Below, piece by piece: positions 44,406 to 52,919 of a DNA stretch of 64,000 nucleotides. Source of the stretch: Rhodoferax sp. (GTDB lineage Bacteria > Pseudomonadota > Gammaproteobacteria > Burkholderiales > Burkholderiaceae_C). The notes beneath the pieces are model-generated. The model saw nothing but the letters and a program-made list of their open reading frames with translations. It made no database searches and had not been told where the DNA came from. The position numbers and the translations under genes were made by a program. Position 1 is the first letter of the stretch; each line of letters opens with the position of its first letter. The DNA lies in NCBI GenBank assembly GCA_024236015.1, contig JACKLK010000007.1, positions 62,001-126,000 of the forward strand, written 5' to 3'.

Positions 44406-45335
44406 ATGACGCCTCTCGACTGGGAAACCCTGCGCCATGCGCTTGCCGTGGGCAACGCCGGTTCGATCGGCGGCGCGGCGCGCGCACTGGGCGTCAACCA
44501 CACCACCGTGCTGCGCCGCCTCGACGCACTGGAACAACAGCTCGGCACGCGCCTGTTCGAACGCCAGCGAAGTGGTTACCAACCTACTGAAGCGGGTCTG
44601 GTGCTGCTCGAGCAGGCGCGCCACATGGCGACACGGGCCGACGAGGTCGAGCGCCAGGTGCTCGGACGCGACCGGGAACTGACCGGCGCCTTGCGCGTGA
44701 CGACGGCCTTCGTGCTGATGGACCACCTGCTGCCGCAACCGCTGGCCGACTTTGCCCGCGCCTACCCCGGCATCGAGGTCGAGGTGATCGAAAACGCCTT
44801 CCTGGCCGACCTGTCGAGCCGCTCGGCCCATCCGCAGCAGCACGGCACGCGCCAGGAGGCGGACGTCGCGCTGCGCCTGTCGCGCCACGTGGCCGACTAC
44901 CTGGTCGGGCGCGAACTCGGCATGACGCAATGCCGCATCTATGCCCTGCGCGGCGCGGCCGACCTGCCGCAGCAGGTCACGCGCCTCGACGTGCTGACCC
45001 GTGAGGCACCGTGGGTCGCCTTCGAACGGGGCGCCTCGGCACGGGTGTACGACCACTGGATGCGCGAGCACCTGGCGCGCGCCCACGTGCGGGTGCGGGT
45101 CGACATCTTCAATGCCATGGCGTCGATGCTGCGCACCGGCATCGGCGTGGGCGTGTTGCCGACATTCATGGAGCACAAGCACCCGGAACTGGTGGCGGTG
45201 TCCGAGCCCATCCCCGAACTCGCGCAGCCGGTCTGGATGCTGACCCATCCCGACCTGCGCCGCACGGCGCGGGTGCGGGCCTTCATGCAGTTCGTCGGCG
45301 ACGCGCTGGCGCAACGCCTGGCACGCGAGCCGTAG
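44406..45335 (+). CDS. LysR-family transcriptional regulator
   Basis: A 309-residue LysR protein. The winged helix-turn-helix is at residues 5-60 (SIGGAARALGVNHTTVLRRLDALEQQLGTRLFERQ), which has the HTTVLRR variant of a LysR subgroup. A linker helix and the effector-binding domain (about 90-300) follow. The start MTPLDWETL was chosen because it begins the domain; a TTG at 44364 would add 14 residues. The divergent gap contains TTCG-N6-CGAA (44389-44402), a possible binding half-pair. Its likely target is the small divergent gene or itself. Confidence 0.9.
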   Translation: MTPLDWETLRHALAVGNAGSIGGAARALGVNHTTVLRRLDALEQQLGTRLFERQRSGYQPTEAGLVLLEQARHMATRADEVERQVLGRDRELTGALRVTTAFVLMDHLLPQPLADFARAYPGIEVEVIENAFLADLSSRSAHPQQHGTRQEADVALRLSRHVADYLVGRELGMTQCRIYALRGAADLPQQVTRLDVLTREAPWVAFERGASARVYDHWMREHLARAHVRVRVDIFNAMASMLRTGIGVGVLPTFMEHKHPELVAVSEPIPELAQPVWMLTHPDLRRTARVRAFMQFVGDALAQRLAREP

Positions 45336-45377
45336 GGTCGGCCCGGCCGCGCACGGCCGTCCATCGCATCCGGCCGC

Positions 45378-45419
45378 TTGCGTTCGTTCCGGGCTTGCAT
45401 ATACTGTACAAAACAACAG
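45378..45419 (+). promoter_or_regulatory. Promoter overlapped by a LexA-type SOS box
   Basis: TTGCGT (45378-45383) and TATACT (45400-45405), 16 bp apart, form a sigma-70 promoter. CTGTACAAAACAACAG (45404-45419) fits CTGT-N8-ACAG, the LexA operator of beta/gammaproteobacteria, and overlaps the -10 end. A small ORF starts 29 bp later. Confidence 0.6.
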
Positions 45420-45447
45420 CTATTGCAAGCACCAACGAGGTATGCCG

Positions 45448-45648
45448 ATGAATGAACACGAATGGATCGCCCGCTTTTCCGCCCGCCTGCACGCACAGTG
45501 GCCGCGCCTGCCGCGCGAACAACGCGATGCGGTCGCCATCGACCTGTGGCAGGAGCAACGCTGGCACAACAGCGAACCCGAGGTCGCGGCAGCAGACTGG
45601 CTGCGCCAGGGCATACCGACGGATCCCCCCCGGAGCCTGGCCTCATGA
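45448..45648 (+). CDS. Small hypothetical protein, 66 aa, first gene of a putative SOS micro-operon
   Basis: The frame starts at ATG 45448, chosen because GAGGT lies 6 nt upstream; an ATG at 45442 touches that ribosome site and cannot use it. The product (MNEHEWIARFSARLHAQWPRL...) is soluble, helical-looking, rich in Trp (5) and Arg, with no signal or membrane segment and no domain I know. Its stop overlaps the start of a 36-codon frame (ATGA). The upstream promoter is overlapped by a LexA-like box, so induction by DNA damage is possible. Small size limits certainty that it is expressed. Confidence 0.6.
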   Translation: MNEHEWIARFSARLHAQWPRLPREQRDAVAIDLWQEQRWHNSEPEVAAADWLRQGIPTDPPRSLAS

Positions 45649-45755
45649 AATACCGGTACGCCATCCACCAGAGCCTCGACCTGCGCTGGCGCCTGCGCCT
45701 GGCCGGCAACAGCCCCGCGCGCCGCTGGCTGACCGCGATCTGGTCCTGGTTGTGA
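45645..45755 (+). CDS. Cationic Trp-rich micropeptide, 36 aa
   Basis: A 36-residue frame whose ATG overlaps the preceding stop codon (ATGA), so it would be made by translational coupling. It has six Arg, one Lys, four Trp and one acidic residue, with Trp and Leu clustered at the end (RRWLTAIWSWL). The composition resembles membrane-active peptides or small SOS toxins, but it has no sequence match I recognise. It could also be a chance frame. The coupling and its place in a LexA-box unit are the reasons to list it. Confidence 0.5.
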   Translation: MKYRYAIHQSLDLRWRLRLAGNSPARRWLTAIWSWL

Positions 45756-45920
45756 CGCCCGCGGGCCCGCCGCGCACCGCCCGGCCCGCGCCAGGGCATG
45801 CCTTAGCAACGGGGAAACTCCCATAGACCTGCGGGCAGGCACGCTTCATACTGTCCCCCGGGCGTTCGGGCCACCCCGCGCGCCCTGCCCTGTTCAAACG
45901 CCAGCCGGACCGTCCACGCC

Positions 45921-46853
45921 ATGCCCCGTCCCATCACCCTCGCCGCCGCCCAGATGGGCCCGGTGTCCCGCCAGGAATCCCGCACCGCCGTCGTGCGGCG
46001 CATGATCGAACTGATGCGCCAGGCCGCGGCCATGGGTGCACAGGTGGTCGCCTATCCCGAGGCCTGCCTGACCGCGTTTTTCCCGCACTGGTGGATCGAG
46101 GACGAAGCCGAGGTCGACAGCTGGTTCGAACGCGAGATGCCGAGCCCGGCCACCCAGCCACTGTTCGACGAGGCGCGGCGGCTGGGCGTCGGATTTCATC
46201 TGGGGTATTGCGAACTCGATACCAGCGGGGATCGCAAGCGCCGATTCAACAGTTCCATCCTCGTCGCCGCCGACGGCAGCATCATCGGCAAGTACCGCAA
46301 GATCCACCTGCCCGGCCACGCCGACCATCGCCCGCAGACACCGTTCCAGAACCTGGAAAAACGCTTCTTCGACATCGGCGACCTCGGCTTCGGGGCCTGG
46401 CGCGCCTGGGGCGGCGTGGCCGGCATGCTGATCTGCAACGACCGCCGCTGGCCCGAAGCCTACCGGGTGCTGGGCCTGCAGGCGGTCGACATGATCTTCT
46501 GTGGCTACAACACCCCCGTGCACCACCCGGCGGCGCCGGACCATGACCGCCTGGGGCAGTTCCACAACGAGTTGTGCATGCAGTCGGGGGCCTACCAGAA
46601 CAGCACCTGGGTCGTGGGCATCGCCAAGGCCGGCGTCGAGGAAGGCGTCGACATGATCGCCGGCAGCTGCATCATCGCGCCCAATGGCGAGATCGTCGCG
46701 CGCAGCACCGGCAACGCCGACGAGGTGATCGTCGCGCGGTGCGACCTCGACCTGGGGGCCTCCTACCGCGAGACCACGTTCAACTTCGCACTGCACCGGC
46801 GCACCGAACACTACGGGATGCTCGTCGAGCGCACCGGCCGCCAGGCGCCATGA
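45921..46853 (+). CDS. N-carbamoyl-D-amino-acid amidohydrolase (D-carbamoylase)
   Basis: A 310-residue nitrilase-superfamily enzyme that hydrolyses N-carbamoyl-D-amino acids to the D-amino acid, CO2 and ammonia. The catalytic triad is Glu47 (VVAYPEACLTAFFP), Lys127 (GKYRKIHLPGH) and Cys172 (GMLICNDRRWPE), the same numbering as the Agrobacterium enzyme. Other shared segments are RRFNSSILVAADGSIIGKYR and GGYNTP-like CGYNTPVHHPAAPDHD. No hydantoinase or racemase gene is adjacent, so it is not a complete hydantoin pathway. The Dpp-type importer and deacylases upstream may supply related N-acyl amino acids. This gene has its own 165-bp upstream gap. Confidence 0.92.
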   Translation: MPRPITLAAAQMGPVSRQESRTAVVRRMIELMRQAAAMGAQVVAYPEACLTAFFPHWWIEDEAEVDSWFEREMPSPATQPLFDEARRLGVGFHLGYCELDTSGDRKRRFNSSILVAADGSIIGKYRKIHLPGHADHRPQTPFQNLEKRFFDIGDLGFGAWRAWGGVAGMLICNDRRWPEAYRVLGLQAVDMIFCGYNTPVHHPAAPDHDRLGQFHNELCMQSGAYQNSTWVVGIAKAGVEEGVDMIAGSCIIAPNGEIVARSTGNADEVIVARCDLDLGASYRETTFNFALHRRTEHYGMLVERTGRQAP

Positions 46854-46920
46854 TGCCGGCACGCAAGCCGTCGGCCGCAGGCCGGCGTTGAACGGCCTGC
46901 AATCCGGGGAACCCCATCGG

Positions 46921-48891
46921 ATGCGCTGGACCCGCACGCTCAAGTTCAAGATCGTCTCGCTGGCCGTGGTCATGGGGGTGTTGTCGGCGGTCGCCACGGC
47001 CGAACTGCTGCTGCGGTTCACCGGCAACGACGTCGAGACCCTGTTGCTCGACAGCGGCGCCAGCGAACAACAAGGCACGGCCACGTTGCTGGCCACCAAG
47101 CTGCAGCTGCTGCAGACGACGGTGCGCGCCGTTGCGCAGGCCGTGCGCCCCGAACTCTGGCAGGACACCGCGGCATTGCAGCGGCATCTGCGCCAGGAGT
47201 CGTCGGCCAATGCGCTTTTCGGCATGATGCTGGCCGCCGATGCCCAGGGCCAGCTGCGGGTGCGGCTGATCAAGGGCGAACCGACCACGGAGTTGCCTCC
47301 CATCGGCGACCGGCCCTACTTCCAGCGTGCGATCGGGTCCGACCAGGTCGTCATCTCCGAACCCATCATCGGACGCGCGAGCGGGCGGCCCCTGGTGATC
47401 CTGGCCATGGCCACGCCACGGCGCGACGGCCATCCCACCGGCATCGTCGCGGGCACGCTGGACCTGGCATCGGCCCGCCTGTTCTCCGACATCGGGCTGA
47501 CCGATGCGCGCGACGGATCGCGCACGCTGGTGCTGGACCGCTCGGGCACCGTGCTCGCCCATCCGGATCCCGCGCGCGTGATGGGCAACGCCGCCGACGA
47601 ACCGGGCCTGGCCGAGGTGTACCGGCGCTGGCGCAACGCCGCAAGCCCGATCCATACCGACGGGCGCGCCGTGTTGTCGTCGGGTTACCTGATCTCGATG
47701 GCCGGCATTCCCGTATCCGACTGGATGCTGGTGCACCTGCGGCCGCAGCAGGTCGCGTTGCGGCCGCTGCATGCGGCGCAGCGCGCGGCCTGGTTGTCCG
47801 CCGCCGCGGTCGGCCTGGTGGCGGCATTGCTGGCGACCTGGTTCGGGCTGCGCGTGACGCGGCCGATCGACAAGCTGCGCGACCGTGCCATCGCCTCGCT
47901 GACCGATGCGCGATCGAACCTGGCGCCGTGGCCCGCCAAGTGGGGCGGCGAACTCGGCGAGCTGGCCCGCGTGTTCCAGCATGTCGAAGACGAGCGCGAG
48001 CGGCGCGAGCGCGATACGCGGGCCCTGCTGCAGCAGCTCGAGGCGGTGCTCGACCATGCGCAGGTGGGCATCGCCCTGACCCGCGACGGCCGCTTCGAAC
48101 TGGTGAGCCGGCACTTCTGCGACACCTTCGGCATGCGCAAGGACGAGATGGAAGGCATGCCGACCCGCGAGATCTATCCCTCCGACGAGGCCTTTGCCGC
48201 ACTGGCCGAACGCGCCCGCCCCCAGTTCATGGAACAGGGCTTCTTCACCGGCGAAGTGGAGCTCATGCGCAAGTCCGGCGAAAGCTTCTGGGCCCACATG
48301 CGCGGTCGCGCGGTGGTGGCCGGCGACATGTCCAAGGGCACGATCTGGACCTTCGAGGACGTCACCGAGATGCGGGCCCAACGCGAGCGGCTGACCTGGG
48401 ACTCGAGCCACGATGCGCTGACCGGCCTGGTCAATCGCGCGGCGTTCGAGACCCTGCTGACCGAGGCGACCGCGCAGGCCGAATCGGAACCGTTCTGCGC
48501 GCTGTTCATCGACCTGGACCGGTTCAAGCAGGTCAACGATACCGGCGGCCACGCGGCCGGCGACGCCGTCCTGCGCGACATCGCCGAACGGCTCACGGCC
48601 CAGGTGCGCAAGTCCGACACCGTGGCGCGCCTGGGCGGCGACGAATTCGCCGTGCTGCTGCCGCGGTGCCCGATCGGACATGCGCGCGACATCGCCGAGA
48701 AGATCCGCAAGACGGTGGTCGACTACCGACTGGACTGGGAAGGCCACAGGTTCGCGATCGGCGCCAGCATCGGCATGGTGCGTGTGGACGGCAGCTTCGA
48801 CAGCGCCAAGAAGGTACTGTCCGCCGCGGACAACGCCTGTTATGCGGCCAAGCACCGTGGCCGCAACTGCGTCGTGGTGTTCGGCGACTGA
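46921..48891 (+). CDS. Membrane diguanylate cyclase (dCache-HAMP-PAS-GGDEF)
   Basis: A 656-residue sensor enzyme that makes c-di-GMP. Order: helix 1 (about 10-32), a periplasmic dCache-type sensor (about 35-270), helix 2 (about 282-305), a HAMP-like segment (RVTRPIDKLRDRAIASL), a PAS domain (about 365-475) and a GGDEF domain (about 490-656). The active site is intact (ARLGGDEFAVLL), and an inhibitory I-site RKSD lies five residues before it. I used the ATG at 46921 (GGGGAA upstream); a TTG at 46888 is the alternative. No effector or phosphodiesterase gene is adjacent, though a GGDEF-EAL protein is 6 kb downstream. Confidence 0.93.
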   Translation: MRWTRTLKFKIVSLAVVMGVLSAVATAELLLRFTGNDVETLLLDSGASEQQGTATLLATKLQLLQTTVRAVAQAVRPELWQDTAALQRHLRQESSANALFGMMLAADAQGQLRVRLIKGEPTTELPPIGDRPYFQRAIGSDQVVISEPIIGRASGRPLVILAMATPRRDGHPTGIVAGTLDLASARLFSDIGLTDARDGSRTLVLDRSGTVLAHPDPARVMGNAADEPGLAEVYRRWRNAASPIHTDGRAVLSSGYLISMAGIPVSDWMLVHLRPQQVALRPLHAAQRAAWLSAAAVGLVAALLATWFGLRVTRPIDKLRDRAIASLTDARSNLAPWPAKWGGELGELARVFQHVEDERERRERDTRALLQQLEAVLDHAQVGIALTRDGRFELVSRHFCDTFGMRKDEMEGMPTREIYPSDEAFAALAERARPQFMEQGFFTGEVELMRKSGESFWAHMRGRAVVAGDMSKGTIWTFEDVTEMRAQRERLTWDSSHDALTGLVNRAAFETLLTEATAQAESEPFCALFIDLDRFKQVNDTGGHAAGDAVLRDIAERLTAQVRKSDTVARLGGDEFAVLLPRCPIGHARDIAEKIRKTVVDYRLDWEGHRFAIGASIGMVRVDGSFDSAKKVLSAADNACYAAKHRGRNCVVVFGD

Positions 48892-48927
48892 GCGGGTACC
48901 GGCGACCCGCACCGGCCCCGAGGCAGG

Positions 48928-49860
48928 TCAGCCGCGCCCGCCGGCCGATGCCGCTTGAGCGCCCTGCATGCAGTGGCCGATGAAGGCCTGCGTGGACCGG
49001 CCCAGTTGCCTGTTGCGGTGCACGGCCACCGCCAGCCGCCGTTCCGCGCTGGGCAGGCGGGTCGGCAACTCCACCAGCCAGCCTGCGTCGAGCGCCTGCG
49101 CCACCGCATGGCGCGACAGGCAGCCCAGTCCGGCGCCGGCCGCCACCAGGCGCTTGATGGCTTCGGTACTGCCCAGCTCGAAGCCGATCTGCTGGCGGTC
49201 CAGGTGCTCGAGCAGCCAGGTATCGGTCGCCTGGCGGGTGCCCGAGCCGTGTTCGCGCAGGATCCAGGTCGCCGCTGACAGCTGGCGCGCCGTGACGGCA
49301 CGCATGCCCGCCAGCTGGTGCTGCGGTGCCGCGACGATGACCAGTTCGTCGCGCAGCCACGGCCGCACGACGAGATCCGGATGCGTCTGCAGGCCCTCGA
49401 TGAAACCGACGTCGACCTCGAAGCCGGCCACCGCCGACACCACCTCGCTGGTATTGGCGATACGCAGCCGGATGCGGCTTTGCGGCTGTTCGCGGGTCCA
49501 GCTCGCGACGAGATCCGGCAACAGGTACTCGCCGATAGTGAAACTGGCGGCCACATGCAGCGGCGCTGCCGGCTCGCCGGAGAACAGCGCCTCGAGTTCG
49601 GCTGCCTGCGCGAGCAGTGCATGTGCGCGCGGCAACAAGGCCTGTCCGTTCTCGTTGAGCAGCAGGCGCCGCCCGATGCGGTCGAACAACTGGCTGCCCA
49701 GCGCCGCCTCGAGTTCGGCCAGCGCCGCGCTGGCGGCCGACTGCGAACGTGCGATCCGGCCGGCCGCGGCCCGGGTCGAGCCGGCATGGGCGGTGGCGAC
49801 GAACACCTCGAGCTGACGCAGGTTCAGGCGCAGGCGTTGATCGGTTTTGTCGATCATCAT
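48928..49860 (-). CDS. LysR-family regulator divergent from soeABC
   Basis: A 310-residue LysR protein. The N-terminal helix-turn-helix is at about 14-70 (LRQLEVFVATAHAGSTRAAAGRIARSQSAASAALAELEAALG) and the effector domain at 95-300, including ASFTIGEYLLPDLVASW. It is divergent from soeA with 113 bp between starts. By position it should control sulfite oxidation genes, perhaps sensing a sulfur compound. It is convergent with the diguanylate cyclase gene. Two ATGs, 49860 and 49857, are possible. I do not name it CysB because the sequence does not show that directly. Confidence 0.92.
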   Translation of the reverse strand: MMIDKTDQRLRLNLRQLEVFVATAHAGSTRAAAGRIARSQSAASAALAELEAALGSQLFDRIGRRLLLNENGQALLPRAHALLAQAAELEALFSGEPAAPLHVAASFTIGEYLLPDLVASWTREQPQSRIRLRIANTSEVVSAVAGFEVDVGFIEGLQTHPDLVVRPWLRDELVIVAAPQHQLAGMRAVTARQLSAATWILREHGSGTRQATDTWLLEHLDRQQIGFELGSTEAIKRLVAAGAGLGCLSRHAVAQALDAGWLVELPTRLPSAERRLAVAVHRNRQLGRSTQAFIGHCMQGAQAASAGGRG

Positions 49861-49903
49861 GAGTCAGATTATCTGTTTTTCCGTTTGAGTCCGGCTGGTT
49901 ACC

Positions 49904-49916
49904 ATCGGAAACCGAT
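49904..49916. promoter_or_regulatory. Inverted repeat in the lysR-soeA gap
   Basis: ATCGG-AAA-CCGAT is a perfect 13-bp inverted repeat, 58 bp before soeA and 44 bp before lysR. It is a candidate LysR binding site. It does not fit the strict T-N11-A spacing, so it may be an activation-site half. Confidence 0.45.
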
Positions 49917-49973
49917 CGACGCAACGCAGCGGCGCGAAGCGTCGCACACCAGCCACCGGGAGACCCCACGACC

Positions 49974-52919
49974 ATGTTCAAGCTCTTGTCCGACGAACCG
50001 GTGCACGACCCCCTGGCACGCCCGCAGGCGTCGGACACGCAGGTCAAGTGCACCACCTGCTACATGTGCGCCTGCCGCTGCGGCATCCGGGTGCACCTGC
50101 GCGAGGGCGACCACGGCCCCGAGGTGCGCTACATCGACGGCAACCCGGAACACCCGCTGAACAAGGGCGTGATCTGCGCCAAGGGCTCGTCGGGCATCAT
50201 GAAGCAGGTGTCGCCGGCGCGGCTGACGCAGCCGCTGCTGCGCAAGCCGGGCAGCGAACGCGGCGCCGGCGAATTCGAGACCATCTCCTGGGAGCGCACC
50301 TACGAGATCCTGACCGAACGCCTGGGCAAGATCCGCGCGACCGATCCGAAAAAATTCGCACTGTTCACCGGCCGCGACCAGATGCAGGCCCTGACCGGCC
50401 TGTTCGCGCGCCAGTTCGGCACGCCCAACTATGCGGCGCACGGGGGCTTCTGCTCGGTCAACATGGCCGCCGGCATGATCTACACGGTGGGTGGCAGCTT
50501 CTGGGAATTCGGCGGCCCCGACCTGGACCGCGCCAAGCTGTTCGTGATGATCGGCACCGCCGAGGACCACCACAGCAACCCGATGAAGATCGCGATCTCG
50601 AAGTTCAAACGCGATGGTGGCCGTTTCATCTCGATCAACCCGGTGCGCACCGGTTATTCGGCGATCGCCGACGAGTGGATCCCGATCAAGCCGGGTACCG
50701 ACGGCGCCCTGTTCATGGCACTGCTGCACGAGCTGATCCGCACCGACAACATCGACCACGCCTTTCTCAAGCGCTTCACCAATGCGCCGCAACTGGTGGT
50801 GCTCGACGAAGGCGAACGCGAAGGCCTGTTCGCCTTCGACCCGAATCCCGAGAAGGGTCCGCCGGGCGATGGCCGCCATCCGCACAACAAGCTGGTCTGG
50901 GACACGGCCTCGGGCCGGGTGCTGAGCGCCTACCCCGAAGGCATCGCCGACGGATGCGACCCGGCGATCGAGGGTTTTTACACCCTGGCTGACGGCACCC
51001 GGGTGGCGCCGTCGTTCCAGCTGCTGCGCGACCGGGTCGCCGGCAACACGCCGGAATGGGCGGAACAGATCACTGGCATCCCGGCCGAACGCATCCGCCA
51101 ACTGGCTCGAGAGATGGGGCACGCCGCATTCGAGCAGGCCTTCACGTTGCCGATTCCGTGGACCGACGCCTGGGGCAAGCAACATCCGACCACGCAGGCA
51201 CGCCCGGTGGCCTTCCATGCAATGCGCGGCCTGGCTGCGCATTCGAACGGCTTCCAGACCGTGCGCGCGCTGGCCATCCTGATGAGCGTGCTGGGCACCA
51301 TCGACGCGCCCGGCGGCTTCCGCCACAAGGCGCCCTACCCGCGCCACATCGTGCCGAACTACCGGGCCTTCAACGACCCGGCTCAGATCCAGCCGAACAC
51401 GCCGCTGAACGCGGCGCCGCTCGGGTTCCCCGCGCATCCGGACGAGCTGGCCATCCACCCGGACGGCTCACCGATCCGCATCGACCATGCGTATTCCTGG
51501 GAGCATCCGCTGTCGGCCCACGGCATGATGCACAACGTCATCACCAACGCGGTCAAGGGTGACCCCTACCGCATCGACACCTTGATGATGTTCATGGCCA
51601 ACATGGCCTGGAACAGCACGATGAACACATCGAACGTGCGCGAGATGCTCAACAGCAAGGACGACGCCGGCGAATACATGATCCCGTTCATCGTGGTCTG
51701 CGACGCGTTCCAGAGCGAGACCGTGGCCTTCGCCGACCTGGTGCTGCCCGACACCACCTACCTGGAACGCCACGACGTGATGGGTATGCTGGACCGGCCG
51801 ATCTCCGAGTTCGACGGGCCGGTCGACTCGGTACGGATTCCGGTGGTCCAGCCTCTGGGTGAATGCAAGCCGTTCCAGGAGGTGCTGATCGAGCTGGCCG
51901 GCCGGCTGAAGTTTCCGGCCTTCACGACGCCCGAGGGCGGGCGCAAGTTCAGCGGCTACACCGACTTCATCGTCAACTTCCAGCCGGCGCCCGGCGTCGG
52001 CTTCCTGATGGGCTGGCGCGGCAAGGACGGACATAGCCACCTCAAGGGCGAGCCCAATCCGAAGCAGTGGGAGGCCTACGAGAAGAACAACTGCGTGTTC
52101 CAGCTGCACCTGCCCGAGACCATGCACTACATGCGCAACTGGAACCGCGAGTACCTGGATTTCGCCAAAGACAAGAGCTGGCGCCAGCGCAACGACCCGA
52201 TCCAGCTGGCGCTGTACTCCGACACGCTGCAGTTTTTCCGGCTGGCGGCACAGGGCAAGACCAGCGGCCGCCAGCCGCCGGACGAGCTGCGCGAACGCAT
52301 CGCCACCTACTTCGATCCGCTGCCCTTCTGGTACGCGCCGCTCGAAGAGGCGGCCACCGACCTGACGACGTATCCACTAAACGCGATCACGCAGCGGCCG
52401 ATGGCGATGTACCACAGCTGGGATTCGCAGAACGCCTGGTTGCGCCAGATCCACAGCCATAACTACCTGCACGTGAACCCGAAGACCGCGCAGGCCGCCG
52501 GCATCCTCGATGGCGGCTGGTGCTGGGTCGAGAGCCAGTGGGGCAAGGTGCGCTGCATGATCCGCTACAGCGAGGCGGTCGAACCCGGCACGGTGTGGAC
52601 CTGGAACGCGATCGGCAAGGCCGATGGCGCCTGGCAACTCGCACCGGGCGCCGACGAGGCGCGCAAGGGTTTCCTGCTCAACCACCTGATCTCGGAAGAA
52701 CTGCCGTTCAAGGGCGCCAAGGGTGCCACGACGATCAGCAATTCGGACCCGATCACCGGCCAGGCCGGCTGGTATGACGTGCGGGTGCGCATCCGCCCGG
52801 CCGACCCGGAAGAACCCCAGGAGTCGTTCCCGCAGTTTGCCTCCATGCCGGCCGTGCCCGGCGTGCGCGGCAAGGCCGCGCAGGTGATGACCTATTTCGC
52901 AGGACGGAGAAAAACATGA
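49974..52919 (+). CDS. soeA: Sulfite dehydrogenase SoeA, molybdopterin catalytic subunit
   Basis: A 981-residue molybdo-bis(MGD) oxidoreductase of the DMSO-reductase family. With SoeB and SoeC it oxidises sulfite to sulfate on the cytoplasmic side of the membrane, feeding electrons to quinone. The 4Fe-4S ligands are Cys29, Cys32, Cys36 and Cys68 in the CTTCYMCACRCG...CAKG region. A Cys (residue 160 in HGGFCSVNMA) is the probable Mo ligand. There is no Tat signal, as expected for the cytoplasmic Soe enzyme and unlike periplasmic relatives. Order, size (about 980 residues) and the SoeB/SoeC partners fit SoeABC. GGGAG precedes the ATG. soeB overlaps its stop (ATGA). Confidence 0.9.
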   Translation: MFKLLSDEPVHDPLARPQASDTQVKCTTCYMCACRCGIRVHLREGDHGPEVRYIDGNPEHPLNKGVICAKGSSGIMKQVSPARLTQPLLRKPGSERGAGEFETISWERTYEILTERLGKIRATDPKKFALFTGRDQMQALTGLFARQFGTPNYAAHGGFCSVNMAAGMIYTVGGSFWEFGGPDLDRAKLFVMIGTAEDHHSNPMKIAISKFKRDGGRFISINPVRTGYSAIADEWIPIKPGTDGALFMALLHELIRTDNIDHAFLKRFTNAPQLVVLDEGEREGLFAFDPNPEKGPPGDGRHPHNKLVWDTASGRVLSAYPEGIADGCDPAIEGFYTLADGTRVAPSFQLLRDRVAGNTPEWAEQITGIPAERIRQLAREMGHAAFEQAFTLPIPWTDAWGKQHPTTQARPVAFHAMRGLAAHSNGFQTVRALAILMSVLGTIDAPGGFRHKAPYPRHIVPNYRAFNDPAQIQPNTPLNAAPLGFPAHPDELAIHPDGSPIRIDHAYSWEHPLSAHGMMHNVITNAVKGDPYRIDTLMMFMANMAWNSTMNTSNVREMLNSKDDAGEYMIPFIVVCDAFQSETVAFADLVLPDTTYLERHDVMGMLDRPISEFDGPVDSVRIPVVQPLGECKPFQEVLIELAGRLKFPAFTTPEGGRKFSGYTDFIVNFQPAPGVGFLMGWRGKDGHSHLKGEPNPKQWEAYEKNNCVFQLHLPETMHYMRNWNREYLDFAKDKSWRQRNDPIQLALYSDTLQFFRLAAQGKTSGRQPPDELRERIATYFDPLPFWYAPLEEAATDLTTYPLNAITQRPMAMYHSWDSQNAWLRQIHSHNYLHVNPKTAQAAGILDGGWCWVESQWGKVRCMIRYSEAVEPGTVWTWNAIGKADGAWQLAPGADEARKGFLLNHLISEELPFKGAKGATTISNSDPITGQAGWYDVRVRIRPADPEEPQESFPQFASMPAVPGVRGKAAQVMTYFAGRRKT

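Noticed and set aside
48928..49860. Naming the soe-linked regulator CysB
   Set aside because: It is a typical LysR protein, but nothing in the sequence separates it as CysB, and its place beside soeA alone does not decide this.
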